The notes: generated by a model from the letters alone, not told the origin. Counted from the first letter of the stretch, positions 1 to 9,521 are shown. The stretch is DNA of 64,000 nucleotides from Acidobacteriota bacterium (GCA_017307505.1 JAFKEE010000055.1:21178-85177); one strand, 5' to 3'. A program made the numbers and translations.

Positions 1-450
1 GCTGCCGATGCCGAAGTCCACCTCCTCATTTTTGACCTGCGCCAGCACCACCTGCGCGACGGCATCGCGCAGCGAGACCGTGATGCCCGGTTGCTGCTGG
101 CGGAACTCCGCGATGATTCGCGGCAGGATGGTGGAGCAGACGGAGGGTAGCCCGGTCACGCTGACTGAACCGCGATCGCCGGTGGCGAGTTCGCGCGCGT
201 TGAGAATCACGGAGTCGATCTCGCGCAGCAGGCGCTGGATGACGGGAGAAAGCTGCTGGCCGATGCGTGTCAGCTTGACGGACCGGGTATTGCGATCGAG
301 CAGGCGAACCCCAATCGTCTCCTCCAGTTGGCGGATCTGGACGGTCAAGGCGGGCTGCGAGACGTGCAGAGACTGGGCCGCGCGGGTGAAGTTGCCGGCG
401 GCGGCGATGGCGGCGAACGCCTCGAAGTGACGGAGGTTGAGGTTCGTCAT
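1..450 (-). CDS. LysR-family transcriptional regulator (3' part lost at window edge)
   Basis: Translating the minus strand from the ATG at 450 gives 150 open codons that run off the window. The first 60 or so residues are a typical LysR winged helix-turn-helix: LRHFEAFAAIAAAGNFTRAA, then SQPALTVQIRQLEE and the wing LLDRNTRSVKLT. The start of the effector-binding domain follows (GSVSVTGLPSVCSTILPRII). It is divergent from the secreted hydrolase at 527, which LysR regulators often control; that link is inference. The effector domain is cut, so the inducer cannot be guessed. Confidence 0.9.
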   Translation of the reverse strand, partial: MTNLNLRHFEAFAAIAAAGNFTRAAQSLHVSQPALTVQIRQLEETIGVRLLDRNTRSVKLTRIGQQLSPVIQRLLREIDSVILNARELATGDRGSVSVTGLPSVCSTILPRIIAEFRQQQPGITVSLRDAVAQVVLAQVKNEEVDFGIGS

Positions 451-479
451 GGCAATCAGCCTACATTATTACTGCCATC

Positions 480-490
480 TGAATTATTCA
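480..490. promoter_or_regulatory. Short dyad in the LysR/hydrolase divergent promoter
   Basis: TGAATTATTCA has 5-base arms around one central base and lies in the 76-base gap between the divergent starts at 450 and 527. Its place suits a LysR operator, but LysR half-sites are degenerate, so this is only a candidate. Confidence 0.25.
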
Positions 491-526
491 ATTGCCTCAT
501 CGGCCGTGCTGAGATACTGTGCGGGG

Positions 527-2569
527 ATGGTGCGATTCCTGCATTTCCGGTTCGAGGTCCTGGTTGCTGTCTTTCTGTTGGCTCTGGCTGCGCCGGCGGA
601 TGCGAAGATCGTACGCATCACTATCGAGGAGCGGGAATCTCCGGCCTATGCGGGCAAGGACTTCGGGGCAGGCCCTTATGAGCGCCTCTCGGGGCACGTC
701 TTCGGCGAGTTGGATCCGTCCGATCCAAAGAATGCGATCATCACCGACCTGCAGTTCGCGCCGCGCAATGCGCGGGGCATGGTGGAGTACTCGGCGACTT
801 TCCTGCTGCTCAGACCCATCGACGCGGCCAAGGCAAGCGGGGTCCTGATCTACGACGTTCCGAATCGCGGCAGCCGCCTGTTGCTGGGCGCGCTGCAGGG
901 CGGGGAACCCGGAGATGGCTTTCTCTTCCGCCGCGGGCACGCCATTCTGGCCAGCGGCTGGCAGGGCGACGTTCTGCCCAGGCCGGGTGTCCAGAGCCTG
1001 CTTGCGCCGGTGGCGAAGAACCCCGACGGGTCGAGCATTACCGGTCCGGTGCTGGTTCGCTACAGCGACCTGCCGGCCGGCACGGCGAGTATGCCAGTGA
1101 CGGGGTTGCTGCCCCGGCGCCCTTACCTCGCCGCCAGTCTGGACACCTCCAAAGCCCTGCTGACGAAGCGCGCCACGGAAGAAGGCGCGGTGATTCCGGT
1201 GGCGCCTTCGGAGTGGGCCTTCGCGAATTGTGCTGCCCAGCCGTTTCCAGGAGTGCCGGACCCCGGCTTCGTCTGCCTGAAGCAGGGGTTTGAACCCGGC
1301 CTGCTCTACGAACTCACCTACACGGCGAAAGACCCGCTGGTTCTCGGCACCGGCTTCGCGGCTACTCGCGACACGGTGTCGTTCTTCCGCCGGGAGACTG
1401 CCGATGCCGCTGGCACAGCAAATCCCATGGCTGGCCGGATCCGGAACGTGGTGTCGCTGGGCATCTCGCAGTCGGGCAATTTCGTGAAGTCGTTTATCCA
1501 CCTGGGCTTCAACGAGGATGAGCAGGGCCGGCGGGTCTGGGACGGCGCGGACGACCACATTGCCGCCCGACAGACTCCGATGAACTTCCGGTTCGCGGTG
1601 CCGGGCGGGTCGGCTGGAATGTACGAGCCGGGCAGCGAGGCGGTGCTGTGGTGGGCCGATGCGCCGGATCCCGTGCGCGGCCGGAAGACGGATGGAATGC
1701 TCCATCGCTGCGGGCTGACCGGCAGTTGCCCGAAGATCTTTGAGACGTTCGGTGCGGCGGAATTCTGGGGCCTGAAGATGTCGCCCGGGCTGGTGGGCAC
1801 AGCGGCGAAGGCAGACATTCCCCTGCCGCCCCAGGTACGGCGCTACTATTTCCCGGGGACGACGCACGGCGGGGGGCGTGGCGGGTTGAATGTGCAGATC
1901 CCGTCCGGTGCAGGCCGATGCGTGCTGCCCGAGAATCCCAATCCGCAGTCGGACTCGATGCGCGCTCTGCTTGATGCCCTGGTGGACTGGGTGGCCAAGG
2001 ATGTGGAGCCTCCGCCCAGCAAATACCCAAAGTTGGAGCAGGGACAACTCGTGCGCGCCGAGCACGGTGCCATGGGCTTTCCGGTGATTCCCGGGCGCCC
2101 GCTGCCGGACCAGTTGCTCAACACGTTCTACGAGTATGACTTCGGCCCGCAGTTCAACTACAACGACCTCTCCGGAGTGATTACGGTTCAACCTCCCGTC
2201 AGGAAGCAGATCATTCCGGGGCTGGTGCCCAAGGTGGATGCGGATGGAAATGAAGTGGGCGGCGTACCGTCGGTGCAGCATCAGGCGCCGCTGGGCACGT
2301 ACCTGGGCTGGAACGTGACCGCGAGCGGATTCTACAAAGGACGGGGCTGCGGCTTTGTGGGCGGCTTCATTCCGTTTGCGGCGACTCGGGCTGAGCGATT
2401 GGCCTCCGGAGATCCGCGCCCCTCATTGGAAGAGCGTTATCCCACGCATGAGGCCTTTGTCGAGGCTGTGCGCGCAGCCGCGGCGAGGCTGGTGCGCGAC
2501 CGCTTCCTGCTTAAGGAGGATGCGGACCGGCTGATGCGGGAGGCGGCAACGAGCAACGTCCGGCAATGA
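527..2569 (+). CDS. Secreted alpha/beta hydrolase domain protein (Abhydrolase_10 type)
   Basis: This 680-residue exported protein resembles the large alpha/beta-hydrolase-domain proteins common in soil bacteria; the substrate is unknown. The frame is open upstream to 437, but I choose the ATG at 527 because a clear Sec signal peptide begins there (MVRFLHFRFEVLVAVFLLAL, cleavage after AAPADA). The family nucleophile elbow GISQSG lies at about residues 312-317, followed by NFVKSFIHLGFN. A C-terminal region with GRGCGFVGGFIPFA ends the fold. Several spaced cysteines suit a periplasmic protein with disulfides. It is divergent from the LysR gene. Family assignment is good; esterase or amidase chemistry is inference. 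Confidence 0.8.
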   Translation: MVRFLHFRFEVLVAVFLLALAAPADAKIVRITIEERESPAYAGKDFGAGPYERLSGHVFGELDPSDPKNAIITDLQFAPRNARGMVEYSATFLLLRPIDAAKASGVLIYDVPNRGSRLLLGALQGGEPGDGFLFRRGHAILASGWQGDVLPRPGVQSLLAPVAKNPDGSSITGPVLVRYSDLPAGTASMPVTGLLPRRPYLAASLDTSKALLTKRATEEGAVIPVAPSEWAFANCAAQPFPGVPDPGFVCLKQGFEPGLLYELTYTAKDPLVLGTGFAATRDTVSFFRRETADAAGTANPMAGRIRNVVSLGISQSGNFVKSFIHLGFNEDEQGRRVWDGADDHIAARQTPMNFRFAVPGGSAGMYEPGSEAVLWWADAPDPVRGRKTDGMLHRCGLTGSCPKIFETFGAAEFWGLKMSPGLVGTAAKADIPLPPQVRRYYFPGTTHGGGRGGLNVQIPSGAGRCVLPENPNPQSDSMRALLDALVDWVAKDVEPPPSKYPKLEQGQLVRAEHGAMGFPVIPGRPLPDQLLNTFYEYDFGPQFNYNDLSGVITVQPPVRKQIIPGLVPKVDADGNEVGGVPSVQHQAPLGTYLGWNVTASGFYKGRGCGFVGGFIPFAATRAERLASGDPRPSLEERYPTHEAFVEAVRAAAARLVRDRFLLKEDADRLMREAATSNVRQ

Positions 2570-2574
2570 GTCTA

Positions 2575-2588
2575 CGGGCCGTGGCCCG
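2575..2588. terminator. GC-rich hairpin between convergent genes
   Basis: CGGGCC-GT-GGCCCG lies in the 23-base gap between two convergent stop codons (2569 and 2593). There is no T-tract, so a bidirectional terminator role is only suggested by position. Confidence 0.3.
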
Positions 2589-2592
2589 GCGG

Positions 2593-5055
2593 TCAGGCTT
2601 TGCCGGACTCCTCCCTGATCCACACGATCGACGTAGGCTCCGGCGGGGGCGGACGATGCCCGCTGGCGTCGGGCCGGGGCTCTTCCGGAGGCAGCGGCAA
2701 GCCGGGTTCCCGGTTCTTGCGGGCGAAGTTCGGGATCGCCAGCATGGGGCTGCCGTCGGCGAACTTTCCATTCAGCACGACAATCCCGCCGAGCAGGTCG
2801 GCCTTCCACTCCGGGGTGAGGGGTGATGCGGGGCTCAGCCGTTTGGTGATGTCCTGGTCGTTCCGTTCGATGTTGTAGATGAGCGGTCCGTAGCGAAGCG
2901 CCACCTTGCCGCGCGTGGCCGCAATCTTCTCGATGGCCTTGACGCGCTGTGGCTTCAAGGGCAGTTCCAGTTCGATTCTGTCACCGGCTTTCCAGGTCCG
3001 GGCAATCACGGCATAGCCCTTCTCGGAGGCAGCCTTCACTGCCTTTCCGTTGACCAGGATCGATCTGATTCCGTTCGAGTCCGGTGAGGGCTTGTAGAGT
3101 TCACTCACGCCCCGGTCGGGCATGCGGATGCGTACACTGAACTGCTTCGACTCCTTGGGATTCACCGTGATGGCCACCTTGCCATTCCACGGATAGTTGG
3201 TCTCCTGCACCATCTCCACGTCGGTGCCGGCGACTTTCTCCAGAACGATGGAACTGCCGACGAAGAGGTTGACGTAGACGGAATCGGGCGTCCTGGAATA
3301 TGTCCAGGTGGGCAGCATCAGCAGCGTGCGCGGGATGTTGCCGACGCAGCAGGGGCAGACGTGCCACGCGTATCGGGGAACGACTTCATCGAGCGGGTTG
3401 TCGTAGTAGAAGTACTTGCCCGAGAGATCGACCGAGCCCAGCAGGGCGTTGTAGAGCGTGTCTTCATAGACGTCGACATACTTCGCCTCGTGATAGGCGA
3501 GGTGCATCTTCCAGTGGAAGAAGATCGCGCCGCAACTGGAACAGGCTTCGCAGTAGCCCTCCTGCCGCAGAGAGTAGTTGGGGCCGAAGCCCTCGTCGGT
3601 CTCACCGCTGCCGATGCCGCCGGTCAGATAGTATTTGCGGTTCACCAGGTTGTGCCAGAGCGACTTGACGGCGCTCTGGTAGTCCGGATCGTGTGTCTCC
3701 ACGGCGACATCCGCCATGCCCGAGTACGTGTAGGCTGCTCGCACCGCATGACCCACGGCTTCGTACTGCTGGGTCACCGGCAGATGGCTCTGGTCATATT
3801 CCTGCTGCTCGCGCGGGCCGGTGGCGGTGGTGTACCGCGAATCCAGGAGGAACTTCGCGAGTTGGATGTAGTTGTCGCCTTTGCCGCCGCCTTCCATGTC
3901 GTTGACGAAGCGGCCAAAGCGGACCAGGCCCTGCTCGATCTGCTGATGGCCGTCGAACCAGGGTTTCTTCGGCGCGGGTCCCAGGTTGTTGTACCAGCAA
4001 TCGGCCAGTTTCTTGGCGGCGTTGTACAGGCGGGCGTCCTTCCGCTCCGTCATCAGGTAGTGGTTGATGGCCGATTCCAGGAAGTAGCCGGCGACATAGC
4101 CTTCATGGTCGCCGCGGTGTTTGGGGTCCCAGTGTTTGAACCCGGTGGTGTCGATGACCTTGCCATCCCGGCCTTCCCTCGACAGCGTGAAGGCCGTCTG
4201 CAGGTAGCCGTCGGGCTCCTGGGCGGCAAGGATCTTGGGAATCCAGTCATCCAGCGTAGCGCGCATCTTTTTGTGCGCCGCGAGGATCTCGGCGTCTCCC
4301 TGTGGATCCACCATCAGGGCGATGCTCATCGCTTCCACGGTCTGGTGGACCCAGGCGTTGGAGAAGACGTAGCCCTTGTGCAGCCCGTGCGGCTCTCCAC
4401 GCAAGGCTTTGCCGGCTTCCACGAAATTGTCGATCCCGCCCGGTCCCACCTTGATGTCGGTGCGATTGATCTGATCGATGCAGTGCGGGATCCAGTTGAC
4501 GATCAGTGCTTTTGCCCGCGCGTTCCACAGCGGACTGGAGATTTTGAAGTTGCGGGTATAGACAGCGCCCAACTGCTGCGCCGGAGGCGGCGTCTCCACC
4601 AGGACATGCAGGGTGGAGACGGACTGTGCCTGGCCGTTGTTGGCCGTCAGCTTCAGGACATAGGCGCCGGGCGTGGTGAAGGTAGCCGTGGTGATGGGCG
4701 CCTTGGCATCTGCAAACGATACGGAGCCGGGACCCGACTCCTTGCTCCAGAGAGTTGTGACCGGAGGACCCGTGGGCGCGGGCGGAGGCGGTGGAGCGCC
4801 GCGCCGGACCGGCCGGCCGGGATGGGGAACAGGACCATAGCCGGCCCAACCGCGGAGGTAAGTTTTGCCGGGGAGGATCGCTACCCGGTCCAGACCGGCT
4901 TCGATGTTCAGGGCCGGAGCATCGGCGGCGGCCGCACACGAGACGATGGCCGAATTCAGGACTGGGGCGAGGACCGCACCGGCTACGGCGGTCCTGCCCG
5001 CGTCACTGAGAAGAGTCCTGCGCGTCATGCGATTTCCGGACGGGTTGCCTGTCAT
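2593..5055 (-). CDS. GH127 family glycoside hydrolase (beta-L-arabinofuranosidase-like, DUF1680), Tat-exported
   Basis: The 820-residue product has an RR-containing Tat-like leader (MTRRTLLSDAGRTAVAGA). A PKD/Ig-like segment covers roughly residues 85-150, and the (alpha/alpha)6 GH127 catalytic domain follows. The cysteine-rich zinc/nucleophile signature of the family is present as CEACSSCG near residue 503 and CPCC near 564, matching the Cys-dependent retaining mechanism known for HypBA1-type enzymes. The start at 5055 is chosen because GGAGG stands nine bases upstream; the internal ATG at 5028 has no ribosome-binding site. The likely substrate is an arabinose-containing plant glycan, which is inference. 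Confidence 0.88.
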   Translation of the reverse strand: MTGNPSGNRMTRRTLLSDAGRTAVAGAVLAPVLNSAIVSCAAAADAPALNIEAGLDRVAILPGKTYLRGWAGYGPVPHPGRPVRRGAPPPPPAPTGPPVTTLWSKESGPGSVSFADAKAPITTATFTTPGAYVLKLTANNGQAQSVSTLHVLVETPPPAQQLGAVYTRNFKISSPLWNARAKALIVNWIPHCIDQINRTDIKVGPGGIDNFVEAGKALRGEPHGLHKGYVFSNAWVHQTVEAMSIALMVDPQGDAEILAAHKKMRATLDDWIPKILAAQEPDGYLQTAFTLSREGRDGKVIDTTGFKHWDPKHRGDHEGYVAGYFLESAINHYLMTERKDARLYNAAKKLADCWYNNLGPAPKKPWFDGHQQIEQGLVRFGRFVNDMEGGGKGDNYIQLAKFLLDSRYTTATGPREQQEYDQSHLPVTQQYEAVGHAVRAAYTYSGMADVAVETHDPDYQSAVKSLWHNLVNRKYYLTGGIGSGETDEGFGPNYSLRQEGYCEACSSCGAIFFHWKMHLAYHEAKYVDVYEDTLYNALLGSVDLSGKYFYYDNPLDEVVPRYAWHVCPCCVGNIPRTLLMLPTWTYSRTPDSVYVNLFVGSSIVLEKVAGTDVEMVQETNYPWNGKVAITVNPKESKQFSVRIRMPDRGVSELYKPSPDSNGIRSILVNGKAVKAASEKGYAVIARTWKAGDRIELELPLKPQRVKAIEKIAATRGKVALRYGPLIYNIERNDQDITKRLSPASPLTPEWKADLLGGIVVLNGKFADGSPMLAIPNFARKNREPGLPLPPEEPRPDASGHRPPPPEPTSIVWIREESGKA

Positions 5056-5128
5056 TCGTTGGCGCCTCCAGAATCAGCTTACACGCAATCCGGCCACATT
5101 CAGCGCGGCCCCACGTCATGCCTCGCCG

Positions 5129-7144
5129 TCAGTAGCGCAGCACTTTCTCCACGGCATTGCGAAGGTCCTGAACGCTGGGCAAAGCCATCAGTTCCAACTC
5201 TGAGGCTGAGGGCACAAACATGTCCTTGGCCGCGACGCGCACTACCGGCGCATCCAGCGAATCCAGCACGTTTTCGGCGATTCGTGCCACGATCTCGCCG
5301 CCGAAGCCGCCGGTGAGCGAGTCCTCGTGCGCGACCACGACGCGGCTGGTTTTCCTGACGCTGCGATAGACCAGCTCTTCGTCAAACGGAGCGATGGTCC
5401 GCAGATCCAAGACCTCCAGCGACACGCCTTCGCTCTCCATCTGCCGGGCCAATTCCAGCGCCTGGTAGACAGTGCTGCCCCACGTGACGATGGTCAGATC
5501 GCGGCCTTCTCTGCGGATGCGGCCCTGGCCGAAGGGGATGGCATAGTTGGCGTCCGGCTCCAGGGCTTTTGCCTGCATCTTCCGGTAGAGCCCCTTGTGC
5601 TCCAGGAAGAGCACGGGGTCGCCGCAGCGCATGGCGGTCTTGAGCAGGCCCTTGGCGTCGTCGGCCGAACTGGGGAAGACCACGCGCCAACCTGGAATGT
5701 GGGCGAAGGTCGCCTCAATGCAGGCTGAGTGCCACGGACCGCCCTTGATATAGCCGCCCGACGCCACGCGGACGACCATCGGATTGGCCCAATGGCCCTG
5801 GCTGCGCCAGCGGACTGTGGCCACCTCGTTCCGCATCTGCATCATCGCGGGCCAGATGTAGTCGGCGAACTGGATCTCCACCACGGGTACAAAGCCGCGC
5901 ATGGCCATCCCGCTGGCCACTCCGACGATGCTCGCCTCGGCCAATGGAGAGTTCTCGACGCGTCCCGGGAAAGCACTGGCCAGGCCGCGCGTGACTCCGA
6001 AGACGCCGCCCTTGGGATCGGCAATGTCTTCGCCAAACATGACGATGCGCGGATTCGCGGCCATCTCTTCGCGCAGCGCGTGGTTGATGGCGTCGATCAT
6101 CGCTACCGGCTCGGCTGAGATCGGCTGGGGCGGGGCGGGTACCGGAGCCGCTACCGGTGAATAAATATGGGCCATCAGGTCGTCGCCGGAGGGTTGCGGG
6201 GCGGCGTCCGCTTCCAGGGCGGCGCGGTTCACTTCCTCACGGATCGACTCGCGCTGCTGCTCCATCTCTTCGCGGGTCATTACACCGTGGCGCAGGAGGT
6301 ACTGTTCGGTGCGCTGGATCGGGTCGCGTTCCTGCATCGCAGCCAAATCCCCTTCGTCGCGGTATTTCCGGTGATCGTCGGAAGAGGAATGGGGGTCCAG
6401 GCGGACCACGTTCGCTTCAATCAGGATGGGGCCGGCGCCCTGCCGCATCTGGCGGATCGCAGGCGGAAGATCGCGGTACATCTCTTCAAACCAGGTGCCG
6501 TCGACCTGGAAGGTCTTTACCCCGAAGCCACGGGCGATCTGGCTCACTGAGGATCCGGTCTGGACCTCCTGCCTGGTACTGATCGCAAAGCCGTTGTTCT
6601 GAATCGTAAAGATGACCGGAAGACTCTCGCGCGATGCCCAGTTCAGGGCCTCGAAGAACTCGCCTTCGCTTGTCGCGCCTTCCCCGGAAGAGACGTGCAC
6701 CACCTGATCGGAACCGTCCAACTGGAGGGACCGCGCCAGCCCGACGGCCGGCAAGTACTGGCTGCCCGTCACCGCTGTCTGCGCGACCAGGTGGAGTGCC
6801 GGATTGCTGAAGTGCTCAGGCATATTCCGGCCGTTCGAATTCGGGTCTCCGCTGCGGCTCAGCATCGCCAGGAAAACATCCTTCAAGGGGACGCCGAGAC
6901 CGATGGCCAGCGCCTTTGACCGGTAATACGGAAAGAACCAGTCGTGGCCTGGCTGCAACAGCATGGTCATGCCAACCTGCAACTTCTCATGACCCCTGGT
7001 TGAGGCCTGGAAGGTGCATTTGCCTTGTTTTGCAAAGACTTTGAGCCGTTCTTCCACCAGCGATACGGTAAGCATGCGGCGGTACAGCTCGAGGGTGACG
7101 TCGTGGGGAACGATCACCGGGAGGGAATCTACTCTGGCTGCCAT
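5129..7144 (-). CDS. Fused E1 alpha-beta subunit of a 2-oxo-acid dehydrogenase (branched-chain or pyruvate type)
   Basis: One 671-residue chain carries both E1 halves. Residues about 20-330 are the thiamine-diphosphate-binding alpha part, with GEGATSEGEFFEALNWAS and NNGFAIST forming the ThDP motif. Residues about 345-671 are the beta part (MFGEDIADPKGGVFGVTRGL, NSPLAEASIVGVASGMAMRG, GGFGGEIVARIAENVLDSLD). Two-gene forms are usual; fused forms are known in Bacteroidetes and Acidobacteria. The enzyme decarboxylates a 2-oxo acid and passes the acyl group to a lipoyl-E2. No E2 or E3 gene is nearby, so the substrate cannot be fixed from context; the sequence leans to the 2-oxoisovalerate type. Confidence 0.9.
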   Translation of the reverse strand: MAARVDSLPVIVPHDVTLELYRRMLTVSLVEERLKVFAKQGKCTFQASTRGHEKLQVGMTMLLQPGHDWFFPYYRSKALAIGLGVPLKDVFLAMLSRSGDPNSNGRNMPEHFSNPALHLVAQTAVTGSQYLPAVGLARSLQLDGSDQVVHVSSGEGATSEGEFFEALNWASRESLPVIFTIQNNGFAISTRQEVQTGSSVSQIARGFGVKTFQVDGTWFEEMYRDLPPAIRQMRQGAGPILIEANVVRLDPHSSSDDHRKYRDEGDLAAMQERDPIQRTEQYLLRHGVMTREEMEQQRESIREEVNRAALEADAAPQPSGDDLMAHIYSPVAAPVPAPPQPISAEPVAMIDAINHALREEMAANPRIVMFGEDIADPKGGVFGVTRGLASAFPGRVENSPLAEASIVGVASGMAMRGFVPVVEIQFADYIWPAMMQMRNEVATVRWRSQGHWANPMVVRVASGGYIKGGPWHSACIEATFAHIPGWRVVFPSSADDAKGLLKTAMRCGDPVLFLEHKGLYRKMQAKALEPDANYAIPFGQGRIRREGRDLTIVTWGSTVYQALELARQMESEGVSLEVLDLRTIAPFDEELVYRSVRKTSRVVVAHEDSLTGGFGGEIVARIAENVLDSLDAPVVRVAAKDMFVPSASELELMALPSVQDLRNAVEKVLRY

Positions 7145-7177
7145 ACTTACTATTTTTATCCAGATTTCAGGCGCAGG

Positions 7178-7189
7178 AATAGGACTTAT
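7178..7189. promoter_or_regulatory. AATAGGACTTAT element upstream of the E1 gene
   Basis: This 12-mer lies 34-45 bases upstream of the E1 start codon at 7144. The same 12 bases recur, on the other strand, inside a dyad upstream of the ccm operon (17673-17686). A shared regulator is a guess. Confidence 0.25.
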
Positions 7190-7207
7190 GTCACAATGCC
7201 TGGCCGG

Positions 7208-7436
7208 CTAGTCCAGAGGCAGGCAGATGTCTGTGATCAAACGCTCAGGCGGCGTGGTGCGGGGATCGTTCCGGTAGTACTCGAAGGACGCGGTCCAGGC
7301 GGCTTCGCGGCCGCTTTGAGGCGATGGCGTCCTGGAATTCCGGTCCGCCTGGTTGCCCTTGACCGGTGATGGAGAGGTAGTGCGTGGCTGGAATCTCGAC
7401 GATACTGGGCTTTTTAGAGCAATTCAGCTTTGCCAT
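7208..7436 (-). pseudogene. Remnant of a GyrI-like (effector-binding) protein gene with internal deletion and frameshift
   Basis: Frame 1 from the ATG at 7436 encodes the start of a GyrI-like protein (SIVEIPATHYLSITGQGQPG, then GPEFQDAIAS). The homology then stops and the frame continues as an arginine-rich tail to 7245. The typical C-terminus of the same family (REAAWTASFEYYRNDPRTTP, then PERLITDICLPLD) appears in another frame and ends at the TAG at 7210-7208. The joined remnant could encode about 75 residues where intact relatives have 150-210, so the middle is missing as well as the frame. The total span is 229 bases, one more than a multiple of three. Confidence 0.7.
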
Positions 7437-7500
7437 GCATTCACGATACGGCCTTGCTGCACCGGTGTCTTGACCGATCTTGCTGAAATGCGGTGCGGAC

Positions 7501-8415
7501 TCAACGGAACGCTCTGCCTGGATTGTCTACGAGCAGGATCCTCCACAGCTCCGGCCGCAAGAGCGGAAGGAATCCGCTGTAGAGGAAGGTGTATCCGCGA
7601 TATGCGCCGCCGTCCTTCTCGCCCACGTGATACCACCCGGCATCCTGCGAGAGGAGCACTTGTTTCAGCAAGCCCAGTCCGCGCATCGATTCAACACATT
7701 CCCGATGCCACTGAGCGGACGATTCGCTGATGCCGTCGAACTCCACCCACGCGCCGGCCCGGGCGATGGAGTGGTGGAACTTGTGGTCTTTCTCGCTCTG
7801 TGCGTGCACCCAGATGAACTTGGAGGCGGGGCATTGCAGTCCGCTCAGAATCTCAAGCTGTGCTTCCGCGGCAGGCCCGCCGCCGTTGGTGTGGGAAGCG
7901 ATGGGGAGTCCTGTCTCCAGGGACGCCATCGCCGCGGCCTCCACCAGTTTCCGGTCCAGCGGCTCCAGCGGGAACCCGTTCACAGCGGTCTTGATGAAGC
8001 GCGGTTTCTGCCCGTCGATCCCGTTCTTCCACTCCGCGATGTACCGGCTCGCGAGTTGACGCGCTGACTCCTGTTTCGCAAACTCGGGCACACCCGAACG
8101 GTTGGCGGCGCCATAGATTCCGGTGTTCGTCCAGATCTCGATGCCGGTGGCCTGCTGCAATCGCGCGCACAACCGGGCATCACGGCCCAGATAGTTGGGT
8201 GTGCACTCGTGGAGCCGCACACATCCGAAGGCTTTCAATTCCTCCAGTTTCGCCCGGGCAATGCCGAAGACTTCGTCCGCGTTGTAGCGGGAAGGAGAAG
8301 CCTTGGCCGCGCCGGCGAAATCGACGAGGATGTGCTCATGGACCAGAATGCTGCCTGGGACCGCCGGCGCCGCCTGGACTGCGAGGGCCCCCAGAACGAA
8401 CTCTCTCCGCCGCAT
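7501..8415 (-). CDS. Phosphotriesterase-family amidohydrolase, exported
   Basis: The 304-residue product has the family metal ligands. HxH is at residues 26-28 (VHEHILVDF), the likely bridging lysine is in RFIKTAVNG, further histidines are in SHTNGGG and VHAQSEKD, and the catalytic aspartate is in LSQDAGWYH. The frame is open upstream to 8547, but the ATG at 8415 gives a Tat/Sec leader (MRRREFVLGALAVQAAPAVP) and avoids overlap with the preceding methyltransferase, which stops at 8432. The gap is 16 bases, so the two genes are probably co-transcribed. Family members are often lactonases, and the substrate here is unknown. Confidence 0.85.
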   Translation of the reverse strand: MRRREFVLGALAVQAAPAVPGSILVHEHILVDFAGAAKASPSRYNADEVFGIARAKLEELKAFGCVRLHECTPNYLGRDARLCARLQQATGIEIWTNTGIYGAANRSGVPEFAKQESARQLASRYIAEWKNGIDGQKPRFIKTAVNGFPLEPLDRKLVEAAAMASLETGLPIASHTNGGGPAAEAQLEILSGLQCPASKFIWVHAQSEKDHKFHHSIARAGAWVEFDGISESSAQWHRECVESMRGLGLLKQVLLSQDAGWYHVGEKDGGAYRGYTFLYSGFLPLLRPELWRILLVDNPGRAFR

Positions 8416-8431
8416 GCGGCGATTGTACCGC

Positions 8432-9460
8432 CTATCGTGCGATACCGGTGACCACCGTGTGCGGCGAATGCGGTACGGGGTGCGCCTCAATCCGGGTGAA
8501 GCCCGCGGCGCGGTGCATCGCTTCGTACTCGGCGAACGTATACGCATCGCCGGCGGGCGTGGAGACCAGCATGGTCATGCTGAAGGCGGCAGGCATCGGT
8601 GGCGAGACCCGGTCTTCATTCGGCACGAACTCCAGCGTTGCCGAGACACCGCCTGGACTCAGCGCGGCTCGCACTTTCCTGAGCAGTTCCGTGCAGGTGG
8701 GGGTGTCGAAGTGATGCAGGAAATTCGTGAGGAGAACCGCGTCGTAAGGTCCACCGAAGTCCACCTCGAACGCGCTGCCCGGCAGCCGTTTAAACTGGTG
8801 GGCCACGCCGGCCTTCCGCGCATTCTCTTCCGCGACGTCGAGCACCTTGGGCCAGTCGCAGGCGACGATCTTTGCTTCGGGGTGTTTTTTCGCGATCTCG
8901 ATGCCGAAGAGGCCGTGGCCCGCGGCGATGTCCAGGACTTTCAAGGGACCTGTGCGCCCATTGAGCACAACCGTCCCCAGCGGACCGGCCAGCGGCGCCA
9001 TCATCGGCGCCATGCTGTGCGCGAATTCCACCCACACAGGATTGTCCGGTTCCACGGTGCCCTGGCCGGGCAGCGTGGTCCGGCCGGTGCGCACGATCTC
9101 CGTGAGATTGTCATAGGACGCTTTCATCTCGGAGAGCCCAAGAAAGCGTGCCGTGGAATGCAGGGACGTAGGCGAGTTGGGATCCAGGAAAAGGGCGCTG
9201 GTCGGGGTGTGGCTGTAGAGGCCGTCAGACTTCTGGAGCAGGCCCATGATGACCAGAAAGTCGCAGAGGATGCGCATGCCGCGTGGTGAGGCGGAGCACC
9301 GGCCCGCCAGCGTGAGCGCATCGGCCGGCCCCTGGCCGACGGCGCGGAACAGATCCAGTTCTATGGCCGTACGCAATGCCGCCGAGCGTTGGTGCGCATT
9401 CAGGTTCTCGAAAATCAGCCCCGGATTCGGAGCGGGATCCATGGCCATCCCAGGTTGCAT
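8432..9460 (-). CDS. SAM-dependent O-methyltransferase-like protein with winged-helix dimerisation domain
   Basis: The 342 residues comprise an N-terminal winged-helix dimerisation region (residues about 20-110) and a C-terminal Rossmann methyltransferase. The SAM-binding motif I is VLDIAAGHGLFGIEIA near residue 175, and post-motifs are LLTNFLHHFD and LSPGG. This is the layout of hydroxyindole/O-demethylpuromycin-type O-methyltransferases. A strong AGGAGG lies six bases upstream of the start at 9460. It precedes the phosphotriesterase-like gene on the same strand. The small-molecule acceptor is unknown. Confidence 0.85.
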   Translation of the reverse strand: MQPGMAMDPAPNPGLIFENLNAHQRSAALRTAIELDLFRAVGQGPADALTLAGRCSASPRGMRILCDFLVIMGLLQKSDGLYSHTPTSALFLDPNSPTSLHSTARFLGLSEMKASYDNLTEIVRTGRTTLPGQGTVEPDNPVWVEFAHSMAPMMAPLAGPLGTVVLNGRTGPLKVLDIAAGHGLFGIEIAKKHPEAKIVACDWPKVLDVAEENARKAGVAHQFKRLPGSAFEVDFGGPYDAVLLTNFLHHFDTPTCTELLRKVRAALSPGGVSATLEFVPNEDRVSPPMPAAFSMTMLVSTPAGDAYTFAEYEAMHRAAGFTRIEAHPVPHSPHTVVTGIAR

Positions 9461-9521
9461 GGCAAGCCTCCTCTATGGAGGACAGGATAGCGCCACGGAT
9501 CCCTTACTTTCCAAGAATTCT

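Noticed and set aside
497..2281. Long minus-strand frame (594 codons) opposite the alpha/beta hydrolase
   Set aside because: It is the antisense of a gene with clear signal peptide and hydrolase motifs; the translation is His/Arg-rich and without recognisable domains, as expected from a high-GC shadow.
3361..5316. Plus-strand frame of 651 codons opposite the GH127 gene
   Set aside because: It runs through the GH127 gene and into the E1 gene on the other strand, both certain; its sequence has no domain.
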